Of a DNA stretch of 64,000 nucleotides, positions 30,329 to 42,700 are shown one piece after another. Origin of the DNA: Lucifuga dentata (Eukaryota > Chordata > Actinopteri > Ophidiiformes > Bythitidae); assembly GCA_014773175.1 (NCBI GenBank), contig VXCM01001392.1, positions 40,028-104,027 of the forward strand, written 5' to 3'. The notes beneath the pieces were generated by a model, which saw nothing but the letters and a program-made list of their open reading frames with translations, did not search any database and was not told the DNA's origin. The position numbers were made by a program, and so were the translations under genes. The number at the start of each line of letters is the position of its first letter. Within the stretch, counting starts at the first letter, position 1.

Positions 30329-30780
30329 CAGAGGGAGAGAGAGTGTGTATGTCAAAGGGGCAAACAGCCCTTAATCCTCTGATGAAAACACGTCTGAAAT
30401 GAGACTGCATTCCTCTCCTGACTCAAATCTCTGGCCTCAAATGGGAATAAAATAAGGGTCTGTGGCATATAGCCTGATATTGAAAAAAACAAACAAAAAA
30501 AAAACCATCATTGCTTTTTTTCCTCATTCCCTCATTAAATTGTGTGAGCTAATGGACTTTGCTTTCAAATTAGGGTGGATCGCAGTGAGTTTTACCTTTG
30601 CAGATGGCATTGGTGCCAGTCCAGCTTCCATTCTCCTGACAGACGCGTGTCGCAGAGCCGACAAGCTGGTAACCCTGGAGGCAAGTGAAATGGACCTCGT
30701 GTCCCACAAAATATTTAGAGCCAAACTTTGTGCCATGGGCCGGGGTTTCCAAGGAGGGGCAGGCTGTAGGAGCTATGAGA

Positions 30781-30824
<44 letters not shown>

Positions 30825-33800
30825 TGAGGAAAATGGGAAGGAGTTGGTCACGTGCAGGGTGAGCCTCCCCACATCCTCTGGCATTCTGAGTCTATGGACA
30901 CGCACGTGTCACTGAGCAGTGCACAGCCTTCACGGGAAATGGAGGTCTGAATGCCTCGTTTACGGTAATCCATGGCAGAGCACCGTCCATTTTTTCAAGG
31001 CAGAATAACAGCAGCACAGGGTTGGCAATTTGATGCTACATTTCAATAAAGACACTGTATTACAGTCTTGTATTAGAATTCTGCACAGTTTATGCTTATG
31101 TATAAGTAGTGAGGAACTACTTTATTGGATGTACCTGTACGTCAATACACAGTTAGATCCCACCTTTGTAGAGCTTATGGCTGATTGATGAGATCTTCGC
31201 CTGGTGCAGAAAGAGCTCAACTCAGAGTGTTGCAGTTTTTATTTATTTATTTATTTATTTATTTTTAAACCTTAGAAGCCACACACAATGCTGGAGGGAT
31301 TTCATCCAAATTTTGTGGAAGTTCATTTTTTGACTGTCCAAAAGGTCCTCCACAGCTTGAAGCAACATCATCATCTGAGGCTAAAGGATAATACCGGCGA
31401 TGTTGCATGTTTGAGCCCAATATATACAGTACAACCCGTGTACGCGTGACAACCATTTCCCAAAACATACTGCTGGAGTGGTATGTTTTACAACTTTTTT
31501 TTCCTACCTTCCAGCCTACCATTGGTTTCAGTTCATTTCATTATGCTATTAAAATCAACTTGCATAGACTTGAAGCACGCTTGGGATAGCTAATCCGTCA
31601 CAATGAACACTATGCCAATTGAGTTTTTTTTTGTTGAAGTAACTTTATTTAACTGATCCAGCATGGATCAGAGAGAAAACATATAGTCCCAGAAGAAGAG
31701 AAAAATTAAAATCGACCGTCCCTTCTGCATTCAGATATACTGTTAGCAGGCAAAACATTGAATTTTAAGGTGGGTGTGTCACCTAAAAATTTGATTTTGA
31801 AAGAGCAGGGGATTTGGCAAAACAACAGTAAAACTACATTTTTACGGGTTTATATTTTACAAAGTTGTTGTCAGTAATGTAATGTGTATGAAGGTAGTAT
31901 TTATTGGGATTAAACATGCAAAAATTTACGGTATGGTCCTTTAAATGGATTTCAGCCAAAGCCTTTTTCATGTTTGGGAAGAGGTTAAAGTCTGAGGATA
32001 GTAAGTCAGCTTGCCATTATGTGCAGTGTGTTAGTATTAATTTTGCGAAGCCAGACTTCCATCATATTAAAAATCATGGAAAGTGGGTTAGTGTGGTGTA
32101 AAAAAAAAAAGTTCTCTGTGCCTAATGTTGATTTTTATTAAGGGGGCGGGGGCTTCACTGAAAATAAATACAGGATAATGTTATAACGTCATGATCAGAA
32201 AATTATCCAAATTATTAGCAAAAATAACATATTATTGTAAAATATCCCAAAAGTTTAAAAATCACAGTTTTTATTTGGATTTTGTTTTTAATATCTTCAA
32301 TAATACACAGAACATTCAAGTAAATTTGTGGAATATTTTGCACGCTTTTGTTTTGTCAAGCCTTTGTTGCTGTGAATGTGGAATATCAGCTTCATTTTTC
32401 CTGCCAGGAGCTCCCCGCGGTTACCCACTAACACGTCCATCACTAACAAAATGAGCATCAGCCTCGGAGCCAAACACCACATTTCCACTTCCTCTCAGGT
32501 TGCTGCGCTCTGTAACTGAGCCGACCTCACGCAACTGGATGAATATATGAGCCCATAACAGAAGAAGCCATCTTTGGCTTTAAAAGCTGTTGCTGCTGGT
32601 TAACGAAAAGCCACAAGATCAAAATTCAGAGAAGTGCATGTTGCTGAAATGTTTCAATTGCAATATTTTTGGAATGTTTTATTACCTTAATATGTAATTT
32701 ATCCATAAAAGAAAACAAATAATCTGCTGCTGCTCCTGCTCCTTAACAGTTCTGCAATCATTCATCACATGTTTTCATGAACAGTGGACCAAATTTTCTA
32801 TGTTAAAATGACGAACATAACTTAATCAGATGGATATTTATTAACTCTAATTGGAAAATCACTGTTGATAATCAACAACAGTTAAGTTTATACCATATCT
32901 CTTTTTAACATAGAGGTTCCAAACAGTACAAATGCTCTTATTCTGAATACCAGGACTTAATTTATGTCCTATTTCTTTAAATTTCCTGCTTTTGTACTTA
33001 TCTAAGTTTTGTATTTTTGCTAATTTTGTGAAAATAGGCTCTTTTTTAACAAAATAAAAATCTTGGCTGTTATCTGTTTGTGTGAGGATTGTTTTTTTCA
33101 GCTTCATTTAGAAAAATATAAGCTCAACTTTATAAGATTTTGGCAAGTTGATGAAGATGATGCTAAAAAATAATTTTGAAAATGATGATGATGACGACGA
33201 TAATGTTTATGATGATGATGATGATTATGAGTGCTGCAATGGTGTGTAATGTATATGTCTATTTATTAACTCACCTGCTGATTGGTCAGCTTGGGGCATC
33301 TTTGAGACAGAGTTCTGAAGTGCTGCCAGCTTTGACTTCATGATCCTGATTCCTTCGGTAAATCGTATCTCCTGACCTTTCAGAAATTTCTCCATCTGAC
33401 GGAGCACGCCGACCACCTGGTGCTTATCCATACATGTCTGTGAAGGAAACACGGACAAGATATGGTAAGCAAACAGGTAAAAAGAGTCCTGACAAAACAT
33501 TTGACTTGGCAGCGACTCGCCAGTATGAAAACGAGTGCCAGGACTAACGGTTACCTTAGAAACGCCTCAACACTCCTAAAATACGTCAGAAGAAATGCAA
33601 AGCAGTACATTAATCTGCAGCTGTGGAGCCTGATGTAATCACAGCTAATCCCTTTCATTGTACATGGCTGCTGCAGCTCAAATTATGTAATTCCTTGAGT
33701 TTTCCTTGACACTGAAGTATGTTTTATTTTATTCTCAATGCTGACAAAATGTGTTAATGACATTTTTTTTTTTTTTTTTTNTTTTTTTTTTTTTTTTTTA

Positions 33801-35172
33801 ACTGTACTTGCCAGAAAAAAACCTGGGAGGGCGTTCTCCATTGCTGCTCTCTCCCTCTGGAACTCTCTCCCAAAACACATCTGTAACTCCTCCTCTCTGA
33901 CCATATTCAAAAAAATCACTTCAAACACACCTTTTTAAAGCTGCTTTTAAAGGCTGATGTGTTGCATGCATTACCTTCTATTCTATTGTGTCTTAACTTT
34001 GTGTTTTAGCCTTTTATATTATTGTCTTCACTCCCCATCTTTTCCCTTTTGGGTTTTTTTTTTTTTTTTTNTTTTTTTTTTTTTTTTTTTGGCATGATAA
34101 CTCCTCTAATCATTGTTGTTATTATTTTCTTTATTATTCTAATTTATTAAAGACACATTCTAATTTCTGTCACTGGGTGCAATCACTGTTTTCCACCCAA
34201 GCTCATGGCCCTCACATGTGAGATATTTAAGAGCGTTCACCTCTCCTTCTCTCTCATCCTTCACCACTCCTCTAGTGGCAGACACAGCTGGACAAAAGCT
34301 GTCTGGCAGATGTCACTGTGGGACACGAGTCCAAAAATGCTCTTCTTTGTATATTTTGGGTGAGAAAGCACATTCTCATTGGATAATCCTGAATGGAGAG
34401 GTTCAAAATAGCACGGGGTGCCACAAGAAGTTACATGTGTGAGATGGCCATTAGTTCTTCGATGAAAGTGCCTCTAATCCTTTCTCTGAAGAGTTTATTA
34501 ACCACGCGCTCATTGGAAAACTTTCTCAAGAGCAGCATAGCTTAAATTCCAATGCTGGGATTTGGGTAGAAATGTACAATAACTTCAAGATTCAAGAACA
34601 GTGCTCTGTCCCTGTTTAAATGCCCAGGGCAAATGGGAAATGCCACAAGATGACAAGCCAAGAGGAGACTCAGATCCAGATGTTTCAGTGTCTGCAAATT
34701 CAGTTCTGTAGTGGATACTGTAGGATAATGTGATGATAATATCTGTTACATTACATTACTCTGTTACATTATATAATCAGAGCTGATAAAAGTTGAATAA
34801 TGTGACAAAATATAAACAGCAAAACAAAAAAAGAAAACATTATTTGTGCGTTTGTGTATGTGTATGAAGGAACAGGGGGTGGGGTGGCAGTCTTTACAGT
34901 TAATATTACTTTGCTGCTAAATTAACACATTTTCACCGTATATTTGCCTGAATGCATTCTACATGTGCATTGCATGTGCATTCTACATATTTTTTTTTTA
35001 TAATTTGACATAGGAACACGCAGATGAGACATTTTAACCCCTATCTTGGATCTTTGATTGACTGATTGATCAGTTGTTGAAGGTTCCTCACCTGAACAGC
35101 TGCATGGCTGCACTGGATCGCTGTCAAACATAACAAAAGCAAACACCTGCGTCGAAGAGACAGAGGAGCCAT
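23447..35172 (-). CDS. fbln7: Fibulin-7
   Basis: Secreted extracellular-matrix glycoprotein of the fibulin family, known for cell adhesion. Eight coding exons on the minus strand: 35092-35172, 33275-33437, 30596-30772, 27800-27925, 27000-27137, 25394-25531, 24840-24978 and 23447-23883. Phases agree, with the 1-1 exons typical of sushi and EGF modules. The product is 444 residues (human about 439) once the 64-base duplication in the last exon is removed. Domains: signal peptide 1-24; coiled-coil-like segment 28-81 ([24 protein letters not shown]); sushi domain 82-140 with four cysteines; EGF-like 141-182 ([10 protein letters not shown]); a cysteine-containing module 183-228; calcium-binding EGF modules from DVNEC (229-274) and DVDEC (275-320); C-terminal fibulin domain ending LVSPYNF. 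The order matches FBLN7, and the two neighbours match human 2q14.1. Confidence 0.94.
23743..23869. other. 63-bp direct duplication around an N inside the last fbln7 exon
   Basis: 23743-23805 and 23807-23869 are identical, separated by one N. Left in, the 64 extra bases shift the reading frame. Without them the exon holds 373 bases and reads through from [14 protein letters not shown] to the fibulin C-terminus in one frame. This points to an unmerged contig overlap, not a mutation. Confidence 0.9.
26022..26068. repeat. (GT)n microsatellite
   Basis: GT repeat with two GC interruptions in an fbln7 intron. Confidence 0.93.
27463..27496. repeat. (GT)n microsatellite with assembly N
   Basis: GT tract containing an N at 27495. 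True length unknown. Confidence 0.93.
28036..28698. mobile_element. non-autonomous hAT-like element with two internal hairpins
   Basis: Starts CAGGGCCGGCCC and ends GGGCTGGCCCTG (11 of 12 inverted match), with GGGGCCCC-rich subterminal sequence (CTTGGGGCCCC, CTAGGGCCCC). Flanking 8-mers GTTATGGC and GTTGTGAT match at 5 of 8, so a target duplication is only suggestive. No transposase frame. In the fbln7 intron between exons 3 and 4. Confidence 0.65.
28198..28374. repeat. two adjacent perfect hairpins
   Basis: 28198-28240 pairs perfectly with 28253-28295 (43-base arms, 12-base loop). Directly next, 28296-28333 pairs with 28337-28374 (38-base arms, 3-base loop). Both lie inside the hAT-like element. 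Confidence 0.92.
28699..30595 (-). other. remainder of fbln7 intron 3
   Basis: No exon seen. Contains a GT/GA microsatellite (30292-30319 onward), an N at 30002 and a short 14-bp-stem hairpin near 29064. No recognised regulatory site. Confidence 0.55.
30775..30820. repeat. (GA)n microsatellite at an fbln7 exon border
   Basis: GA repeat immediately upstream (in gene sense) of the sushi exon. On the minus strand it reads as a CT-rich stretch and so serves as the polypyrimidine tract of that acceptor. Confidence 0.9.
31385..31940 (+). mobile_element. TTAA-type MITE, copy 8 (diverged)
   Basis: Left end decayed (AGGATAATACCGGCG preceded by CTAA), right end GTATGGTCCT before TTAA. In fbln7 intron 2. 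Confidence 0.72.
33804..33943 (+). pseudogene. LINE ORF2 C-terminal fragment
   Basis: Reads [19 protein letters not shown] then [10 protein letters not shown] and a stop. This is the recognisable end of the reverse-transcriptase ORF of several vertebrate non-LTR retrotransposons (general pattern RAFS-AP-LWNSLP-I, FK--LKT-LF). Only the tail and probably some 3' UTR (to about 34160) remain. Antisense in fbln7 intron 1, between two poly-T tracts with N joins at 33781 and 34071. Confidence 0.7.
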
Positions 35173-36767
35173 CTGTGAGAGTCCACAAACAGCCATGCAA
35201 TACGGGTTCCTGTTCATCAAGATTAAAAGGGTGTCTGTGATGCCCCGATACAATCCAAAAAAAAAAAAAAAAAAAAAGGACAGTGTTATCGAAGAAGTTC
35301 CGACCTTTGGCTTTCAGAGTTGGATGATGCTCATCAGGTGCCTGAGATACAGAGATGCGCTCCGCTCTCTCTCCCTGCGCTTTTGGAAAGTTTTACCTCT
35401 ACGTTCTGTACGCCACCTAAGCTTCCTGAAGCAATAATCCCTCCCACCGACACGACCAAACTCCCAAAATGTTATACTGTAAGTGTTCTCTTCACTTCTT
35501 TCTGTTGCTGAGAATGAAAGTTGCTCTTAACATAAAATCGGATCTACTGGAAAATAAGTCTAAAGTGTGTGTTGTGTCTTTTGTCTTATTGTCTTGGATG
35601 ACTCTGTGTCTTCAGATTTTTAACAGGTTCACTTCCTAAAAAAACGTGTTTTATTGATGGGATGCTGCTTCTTATCAAACAGGTAGTGGAGATACTCATC
35701 TCTGATTGGTTGAGTCCCGTAAACTCACGCCCGTGACCGCATCACAGCTAATTAACGTATTCCTTCAAAAATAAACATAATAGCTATGACGGAATTCTAA
35801 AGAACTACATTGTAATTGCTTAATAATGTTAGTATATTTATATATCAACTTAAATATATACACTTTAGCCAAGGAGAAATAATATTTTTTGTGTTGCTGT
35901 TGTTTTATAAAGCAACACATTGCTGGAGGAATCCTCTCAAAGTGAAGTTTTCATTTTTACGCTCGGAGCGCCACCTGGTGGTCAATATCAGGATCTGTCT
36001 GAGCGAACTTGTGAGCTTAACAATAACGAGAAAACGTTCGAGCGAAGAAAATGAGAATCGTAGGTGTTTTATCTTTGACATAACTGTAACCCGAGACCCT
36101 TAATAACCGTGTTCTGCATGTATTCATTAATTACAACGTTCACAAAGGACAAACTGAACGTCGTATACACTTGCCTGCCCTGCTGCAGATGTTGAATAAC
36201 TGACACAGTTTTGAACCAATGGCAGTGGCATATCCCTTGGCTTGGTCAGACGCGGTATGACGGACGACCAATGACTGACGAGCTTTTGTTTTATTGTTAG
36301 GTAGATCCTGGTGGGACTATATATACGATGACGGAGACATTTCCGGGGAATGTTCTGCAGACTTCAGAAGCCATTTTGGGATGATGTCCCTGTTGAGAAA
36401 GCCTATGAAGATGCTGAAATCAACGAAAATGGTTGCATTCCTGTCTGTTTCTCCCTCCGTCTCCTCTATTTCACCATGGCAGCTGTCAAGCGACGGGACA
36501 TTAGCAAAGCGGGGTATCAAGCTGTGCTCACTGAGTTAAAACGTCACTGAAATGAAAGAGGAGAGTGTCTGTTTACTGTCTCTGTCGAGACATGTAACAC
36601 CGTGAGTTTTTTCCAGTCTGAACATTTTCCAGCATCTCTCACAACCCAACGTCTCCTTGAGTGACTGTGAAATTCACTCTTGTACCGAAGAAGGGAGTCA
36701 GATCCGTTTTCCAATGGCTTCTGTGAGCCTTGTTTCCAGTCCCCCAGCCCCTGTTCTTGACAAAAAC
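35173..36767. promoter_or_regulatory. fbln7-zc3h6 divergent intergenic and promoter region
   Basis: The two genes are head to head with 1.6 kb between start codons. It holds a poly-A run near 35258, a CTCF-like motif (35967-35982), a TATATATA box-like run (36318-36325) followed by GTTCTGCAGACTTC, and a possible non-coding zc3h6 exon ending at a GTGAGT donor near 36602. Open frames at 36294-36550 are short, unsupported and probably 5' UTR. Confidence 0.5.
35967..35982 (-). promoter_or_regulatory. CTCF-like motif between fbln7 and zc3h6
   Basis: Minus strand ACCACCAGGTGGCGCT matches the CTCF core well and lies between two divergent promoters. Motif match only. Confidence 0.45.
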
Positions 36768-39700
36768 ATGACAGACTCTGAGCTTGCAGGGGATGAAAGG
36801 TCGAGTAACAATCTTATGCAATTCTTAATACGCTCATCTGTGCGTTTCAGTGCTGTGGGTCTACATGCTTGTGTTACTGTTTTCTCTCTCTTATTTTTTT
36901 AATCATGATTTTCAGGGTTGAGACATTACCACTATTTCNCCCCCCCCCCCCCAAATCTTTGCATGCCTTTTTTGGTCAATGGAATAACGCTGTCCAAAGA
37001 GCATAGATTTCCCATCACTGTGTTGATAAGACTCATTCATGATCATTTCCATGCATTTTAGCAGCCCGCATTGTTTGCATTGTTGTGGTACTGATAGAAA
37101 TCCATAGCTTCGTTGTTATCTGCAGGAGGCTATGCAAATATATGCCACGCCCATCCTTGCAATGTACTCCCCCCTTTTGGTCAACTGGTAGTACTGTAGA
37201 TGCAGGGTTCATGCAGGGATATGATGGTGTGCTTGTGCTGGGTTGGAGGCCATGCCTGTGCCCTTGTGACCAGTTTAAAGTCCTAGCAGGTCTCTCAAAC
37301 CACGTTCCATGTGGTTAACAGGAATTTTGCTGACCAGAGCAATAACAAAGAGGGAACTCATCAGTCTTTGTAATTAGCTGGTGTGATGCTTAGTTTTGGA
37401 ATTAAAAGTTTGTCTATGCTCTCTTTGTTTTCTGAGAACAGCGCATGCTTCTCTCCATGTCGTCCTCAGGTCATCCTAATCCCGTGTTTTACCTCTTACA
37501 GGGCTAGGCCACTGCTTTACAGTGTGCTCATAAAATGGGTCAGCATATCACTGACAAAAAATAAAAAAGAAGAATTGATTACTGTGGCTATATCATATGT
37601 TATAATATTCATGTTTATACTCTGATATCATGGGAAAATTAATTCTTCTAGTTGTTATCTTATAGTGTTGCTGGGATATTTGTTGGCTCCAAGTGAGGTG
37701 TTTACCTTTATTTGTCATCAAACTTCAATTAGGTCCATTATTAACAAGCACATAGAGTATATTTCATGTGGCAAATGTTTCATAATTAATCCTGAGGGTT
37801 CTGGGTTAGGTATCATAGTAGCTTTGGATGTGGGAAGTCTCAGGTTGAGGCCTGTGCTGCATTTGAATCAGAGGAAGAAGTAGTTGGTGTCTGTGAAACC
37901 AGATGTGTGGACATGCTTTTTTAATTAATCATGTTTTTGCCCATATCTTCATATCAGCAATTTCAAATCAGCTGATGTTATAAGAGGAATAGCAACACTA
38001 AAATATGAATTTATTGCACTGTCACTTACTGTTCTATTTGAACAAAATGTTAGATATATATACTTTTTCATGAAATAGTCTCAGAGCTGTTCTAAATTCC
38101 CCCATCTACTATGATCAATATGAATGCAGTTTTACATATTTAAATTACATCCAGTAGGGAATAATTTTACTAAATTTAAACTCAGCCAACTGCTATAAAA
38201 TCATGGTATGGTATAGTCCTTTAAAGGACCATACCATCCATTTTGCATGTTTGAGCCTAATATATTCAATTTTCATATGCATAAGGTTACTAACAATCAT
38301 TTCCCAAAGCATAGTACTGGAACGATGAGTTAAAAAAAAAAATTCTGCCTTCCAGACCGCCATCAGTTTGTTCATTCTGGTACGCTTTTAAAATCAACTT
38401 GTTGATACTTGAAACATTCTTGGGATAGGTAATCCATCATCGTGAATAAGACGTGTATTCAGGTTTTTTCAAAGTTTCATAATTTTAGCATTTAAGCGCA
38501 ATAAAAAGCGCAGAATGAATGTATGTCTCCACTGGGGAATATAGTCCGAAAAGAAGACCTGCGTTTATCAAAAATTTAAACGGCTGTGACTTCATAAAGC
38601 TGCGTAACTATTAGCAGGTGAAAACATCGATTTTTAAGGTGGGTGTATCACTTGAATATTTGATTTTGAAAGATTAAGAGATTTTGCAAAATATCAGGAA
38701 AGCTGAAATATGGTTTTATTCCTTGGGAAATGACTGTCAGTAACCTTACATTTATGAAAATTGAATATATTAGGCTCAAAAATGCAAAATGGGTGGTATG
38801 GTCCTTTAACTACTAACCTTTGTTATTATAGTGACCACTTTACAACCTACACCCACGTCCCTATCTGAAGCATGACAGATGACAAAGATTGTGCACGTGT
38901 GTGTGTTATGTACTCGCCATGTCTCACTACATTCCAGTAACATTCTCTCAGCTGACGTGACTATTTAAAAAAAAATCTTGTTTTTCCAAAAGTATGATCG
39001 CTTTGTTCTAGACTAGTATCACGATCCCATAATCATCTGAATAGGAGAGGATTTTGTCTGCTGACGGTAATTTCGCTGTTCTCCAGCCTCCGGTATTGGA
39101 CAGTTCTACTAAGATTTCCTGGTCAACAAATCAAACTCTTCTCATTTTTTTTTGGTGAAACCCTGCAGGAACTGTAGTGCTCAGGCTGTTGAGGCAGACG
39201 GTTGTAGAATTTCACTAACTTTAAAGATGGGCCAAAATTTGCCCTTTTTATTGAAATTCCATATAAACATATGCCATCTTAATAGTGACATTGGTACTTT
39301 GCCACAGTTCAGAGCTCTTAAAAGCTTTGTTTTGGCACATATGTAGATTTGTCTAAATCACACTTAAGCGCTTTTGCATTCCAGGCCATCATTAAGAAAA
39401 TGAATGGCCTTGATTCTGGAAGGAGGTGTTGTTTTCCAAAAAGATTTTACTCAACCTGAGGGTGAATTTAATTTGGTTTTCATAAATTCAATACACATTG
39501 GCTTGCAGGAAAGAAAAACGTAGCCTTGAATTATTAACAGAATGTTTTAAGGAAAGGATGGGGTACTCGAAAACTGGCTAACGTGATATCTGGTGCTTTG
39601 TTACAAAGACAAAGAATTTGTGGACAGTCTAAGCATAACTTTTTTTTTTTTTTTCCTTCCAATGATTCTGTTTTATTTGATCACGGAATACTTTTAATTT

Positions 39701-42700
39701 CATCTAACAAAACATACAATCACTCATAATAATACTCAGTGTTTCCCTCTTTTTAGAGAGGATGGCGAGTTGGAAGACGGAGAAATAGATGATGAAGGGA
39801 TTGAGACTGAAGAGGAAAACAAAGATGCTAAGGAGGTGAATGAAGACAAAGAAAAGGAGAAAAGTAAAGAAAAAGAGGAGAAGGCTCACAGGCACTCCAG
39901 AAAAAGATACAAAAAGACGAGAGAGAAAAGGAGGTCCAAAAGGAGGAGACGGGACAGGCAGAAAGTAAGGCTGCAATAAAGTCCATTATTACAGCTTAAA
40001 GGACCATACCACCCATTTTGCATGTTTTAACCTAATAGATTCAATTTTCATACACGTAACATTACTGAAAATCATTTCCCAAAGCATACTACTGAACGGT
40101 GAATTAAAAAAAATTTTCCTACCTTCCAGACCGCCATTGGTTTCAGTTCATTCTGGTACGCTATTAAAATCAACTTGTTGATACTTGAAATGTTCTTGGG
40201 ATAGGTAATCCATCATCGTGAACAACTTCAGGTTTTTTTTTGAAGTTTTGTAATTTTAGCGTTTAAGCGCAATAAAAAGTGCAGAGTGAATGTATGTCTC
40301 CACCGGGGAATACNTTTGTAATTTTAGCGTTTAAGCGCAATAAAAAGTGCAGAGTGAATGTATGTCTCCACCGGGGAATACAGGCCCAAAAGAAGACCTG
40401 TGTTTATCAAAAAATTTAAATGCCCGTGACTTCATAAGGCTGCGTAACTATTAGCAGATTAAACATCAATTTTTAAGGTGGGTGTATTGCTTGAATATTT
40501 GATTTTGAAAGATTAAAAGGTTTTGCAAAATATCAGAAAAGTTGAAATACAGTTTTATCCTTTGGGAAATGACATTCTTTCTTTGGTGTAACCTTACGTG
40601 TATGAAAATTGAATATATTAGGCTCAAACATGCAAAATGGATGTTATGGTCCTTTAATATTGAACAGTGATGCTTTGAAGAGTGAAATACATCAGCATTT
40701 TTATAGTTCTGCTCTTCCTCTGCCCTCTCCTCAGCACCACTCCCCTTCTAGCACCTCCAGCTCTGACAGCTACGACTCCGACTATGACAGACCAGAAAGA
40801 CCCAAAAGCAGAAAGAGCCACGGATCCTGCCATGAGTCCGATGGCCAGGTGAGTTCTTCATTACTGGACCTTAAATGTTCAGAGATCTGCAGTCAGCGAG
40901 GCGTTATCATGTGACATTCTTTCTTTGGTGCGACTCTCCAGCACGGACGGGACTCAAAGGGAGGTCACGGCAATTTGCAGAAGTCCCCTAAGAGCAGCGA
41001 CTTTGACAAATACAGCGACTACAGTGATGACAAGTACGACTATGACGAAGAGGAGGATGCCTACACAGAGGAGATGGAGTATTCTCAGCCGAAAGATTCA
41101 ACCTGCCCAAGTCAAGGAAGGGGTCGCCACGCTAAGGACCAGATGAAGAGGGCCGGTATGAGGGGACTGCAGAAACAGCCCTGTATGACCATGTTCTCGC
41201 ATTCTGTTACCTTTGACTAGCTCCTGAGGTTTATGTAATCAGAAGGGATAAGAGCTAACACCACATTTAGGAAATGGAATATTCTTTAATCTAGTTACAA
41301 GACTAAAGCTGACTTGAGTTTTCTTCCTCCACAATGTCTTTTTCAGTTGGGCAGAGAGGAAGAGGCAGAGGAAGTGGGCCTGGTAGGGGACGTGCAATGC
41401 TCAACAAGAACAAGAAGCTAAAGGGCAAAACCTGGGGAGGACGTGGACGAGGTCGAGGAGGAGAACACAGCATGGAAGACGTTGGACCAGTAAAGATAAA
41501 ACATGCCTTCTCATATTCAAAAATCTAGCATTATGCTGCTTTATCGTGTCACATCAGAAAAGGATTTTTGCATTTTTACTTTGGCAATGCCTCCATGTTT
41601 TGGTTGTTTGGTTGTTAGCATTCATTTGTACTGCAGATTAACAAGCAATTGCAGAAAAAGACAAATCTCAAACCTGCTGTTTACTTTTGTGTCACAGGAA
41701 GGAAAAAATTCCTGTGGTTTTCAGAAGAAGCGGCTAATTATGAGCAAGGAGTTTATCAATCAGCACACGGTTGAACATAATGGCAGATACATCTGCAAGT
41801 ATTTCCTCGAGGGTCGTTGCATCAAGGTACCGCTAAATTAAGCGGGACATGATTTTAATGTATATTTCTTTGTTCTGGAATAATCGCAACATATTTACCC
41901 TAACTGAAATATGCGTTTATTTTGTCTTTCTTCAGGGTGAACAGTGCAAGTTTGAACATGAGCATGTTGTACCGGATAAGAAAAAGGAGGTTTGTAAATT
42001 CTACCTCCAAGGATACTGTAGTAAAGGAGACAACTGCATTTATATGCACAATATCCTTTATAAATGACAACCTTCCCATCCATCTGTCCATTTCTTTCAC
42101 AAATTATACTGTTCAGGGTCACAGGGGACCAGAGCCTCATCCAAGGATAAACTGGATAAGATGCAGGGTACAGCCTGGATCACAGTCTGCAACAGTGATA
42201 CATACATTCAGTCTCATTCATACCGATAAAAAAATGTTAGTTCCATTTCCCCTAAGCTGCATGTTTGTGGACACTGGAGCATCTAGAGGAAACCCATGGC
42301 CAGCATCCAGGACTTTCTTGCTGTGAGGCACCTAAGCATTTTTAATTATCTTTATCTAAATTCTTCATCATGTATTTAAATCATAATTAGCTGAAATTGA
42401 CTTAGTGCCATTTTGATCTCATTGTGCATATGACCGTTCCTTAACCTGTGATTGTACGTGAATATCCTTGCAAGTTTTTTCATACTGGGGCCAAGTGTTA
42501 TCAGGGCGACAATTGCAAATTCTCCCATAAGGCTTTGACTGACGTGACCAAAGAGTTGCTAGATAAGGTGAGATGAAACACTAATGTGCGATTATGATTC
42601 CTTATATCTCTGTCCACAGGAGAGGGAAAAAAAACCATCAACTGTTGTTATCTTCTGCTGATCTTTAATCAGATAATTAACACAGAGGAGGAGAATGCCC

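Noticed and set aside
33160..33230. GAT-rich stretch read as an acidic peptide
   Set aside because: Interrupted trinucleotide microsatellite in an intron, no splice support.
36294..36550. Short open frames before zc3h6, one containing MAAVKRRDISKAGYQ
   Set aside because: No family resemblance, no matching splice structure, and the position suits a zc3h6 promoter and 5' UTR. Conservation would be needed to revive it.
39704..39976. 90-codon minus-strand frame
   Set aside because: Shadow of the lysine/glutamate-rich zc3h6 exon 2 on the opposite strand.
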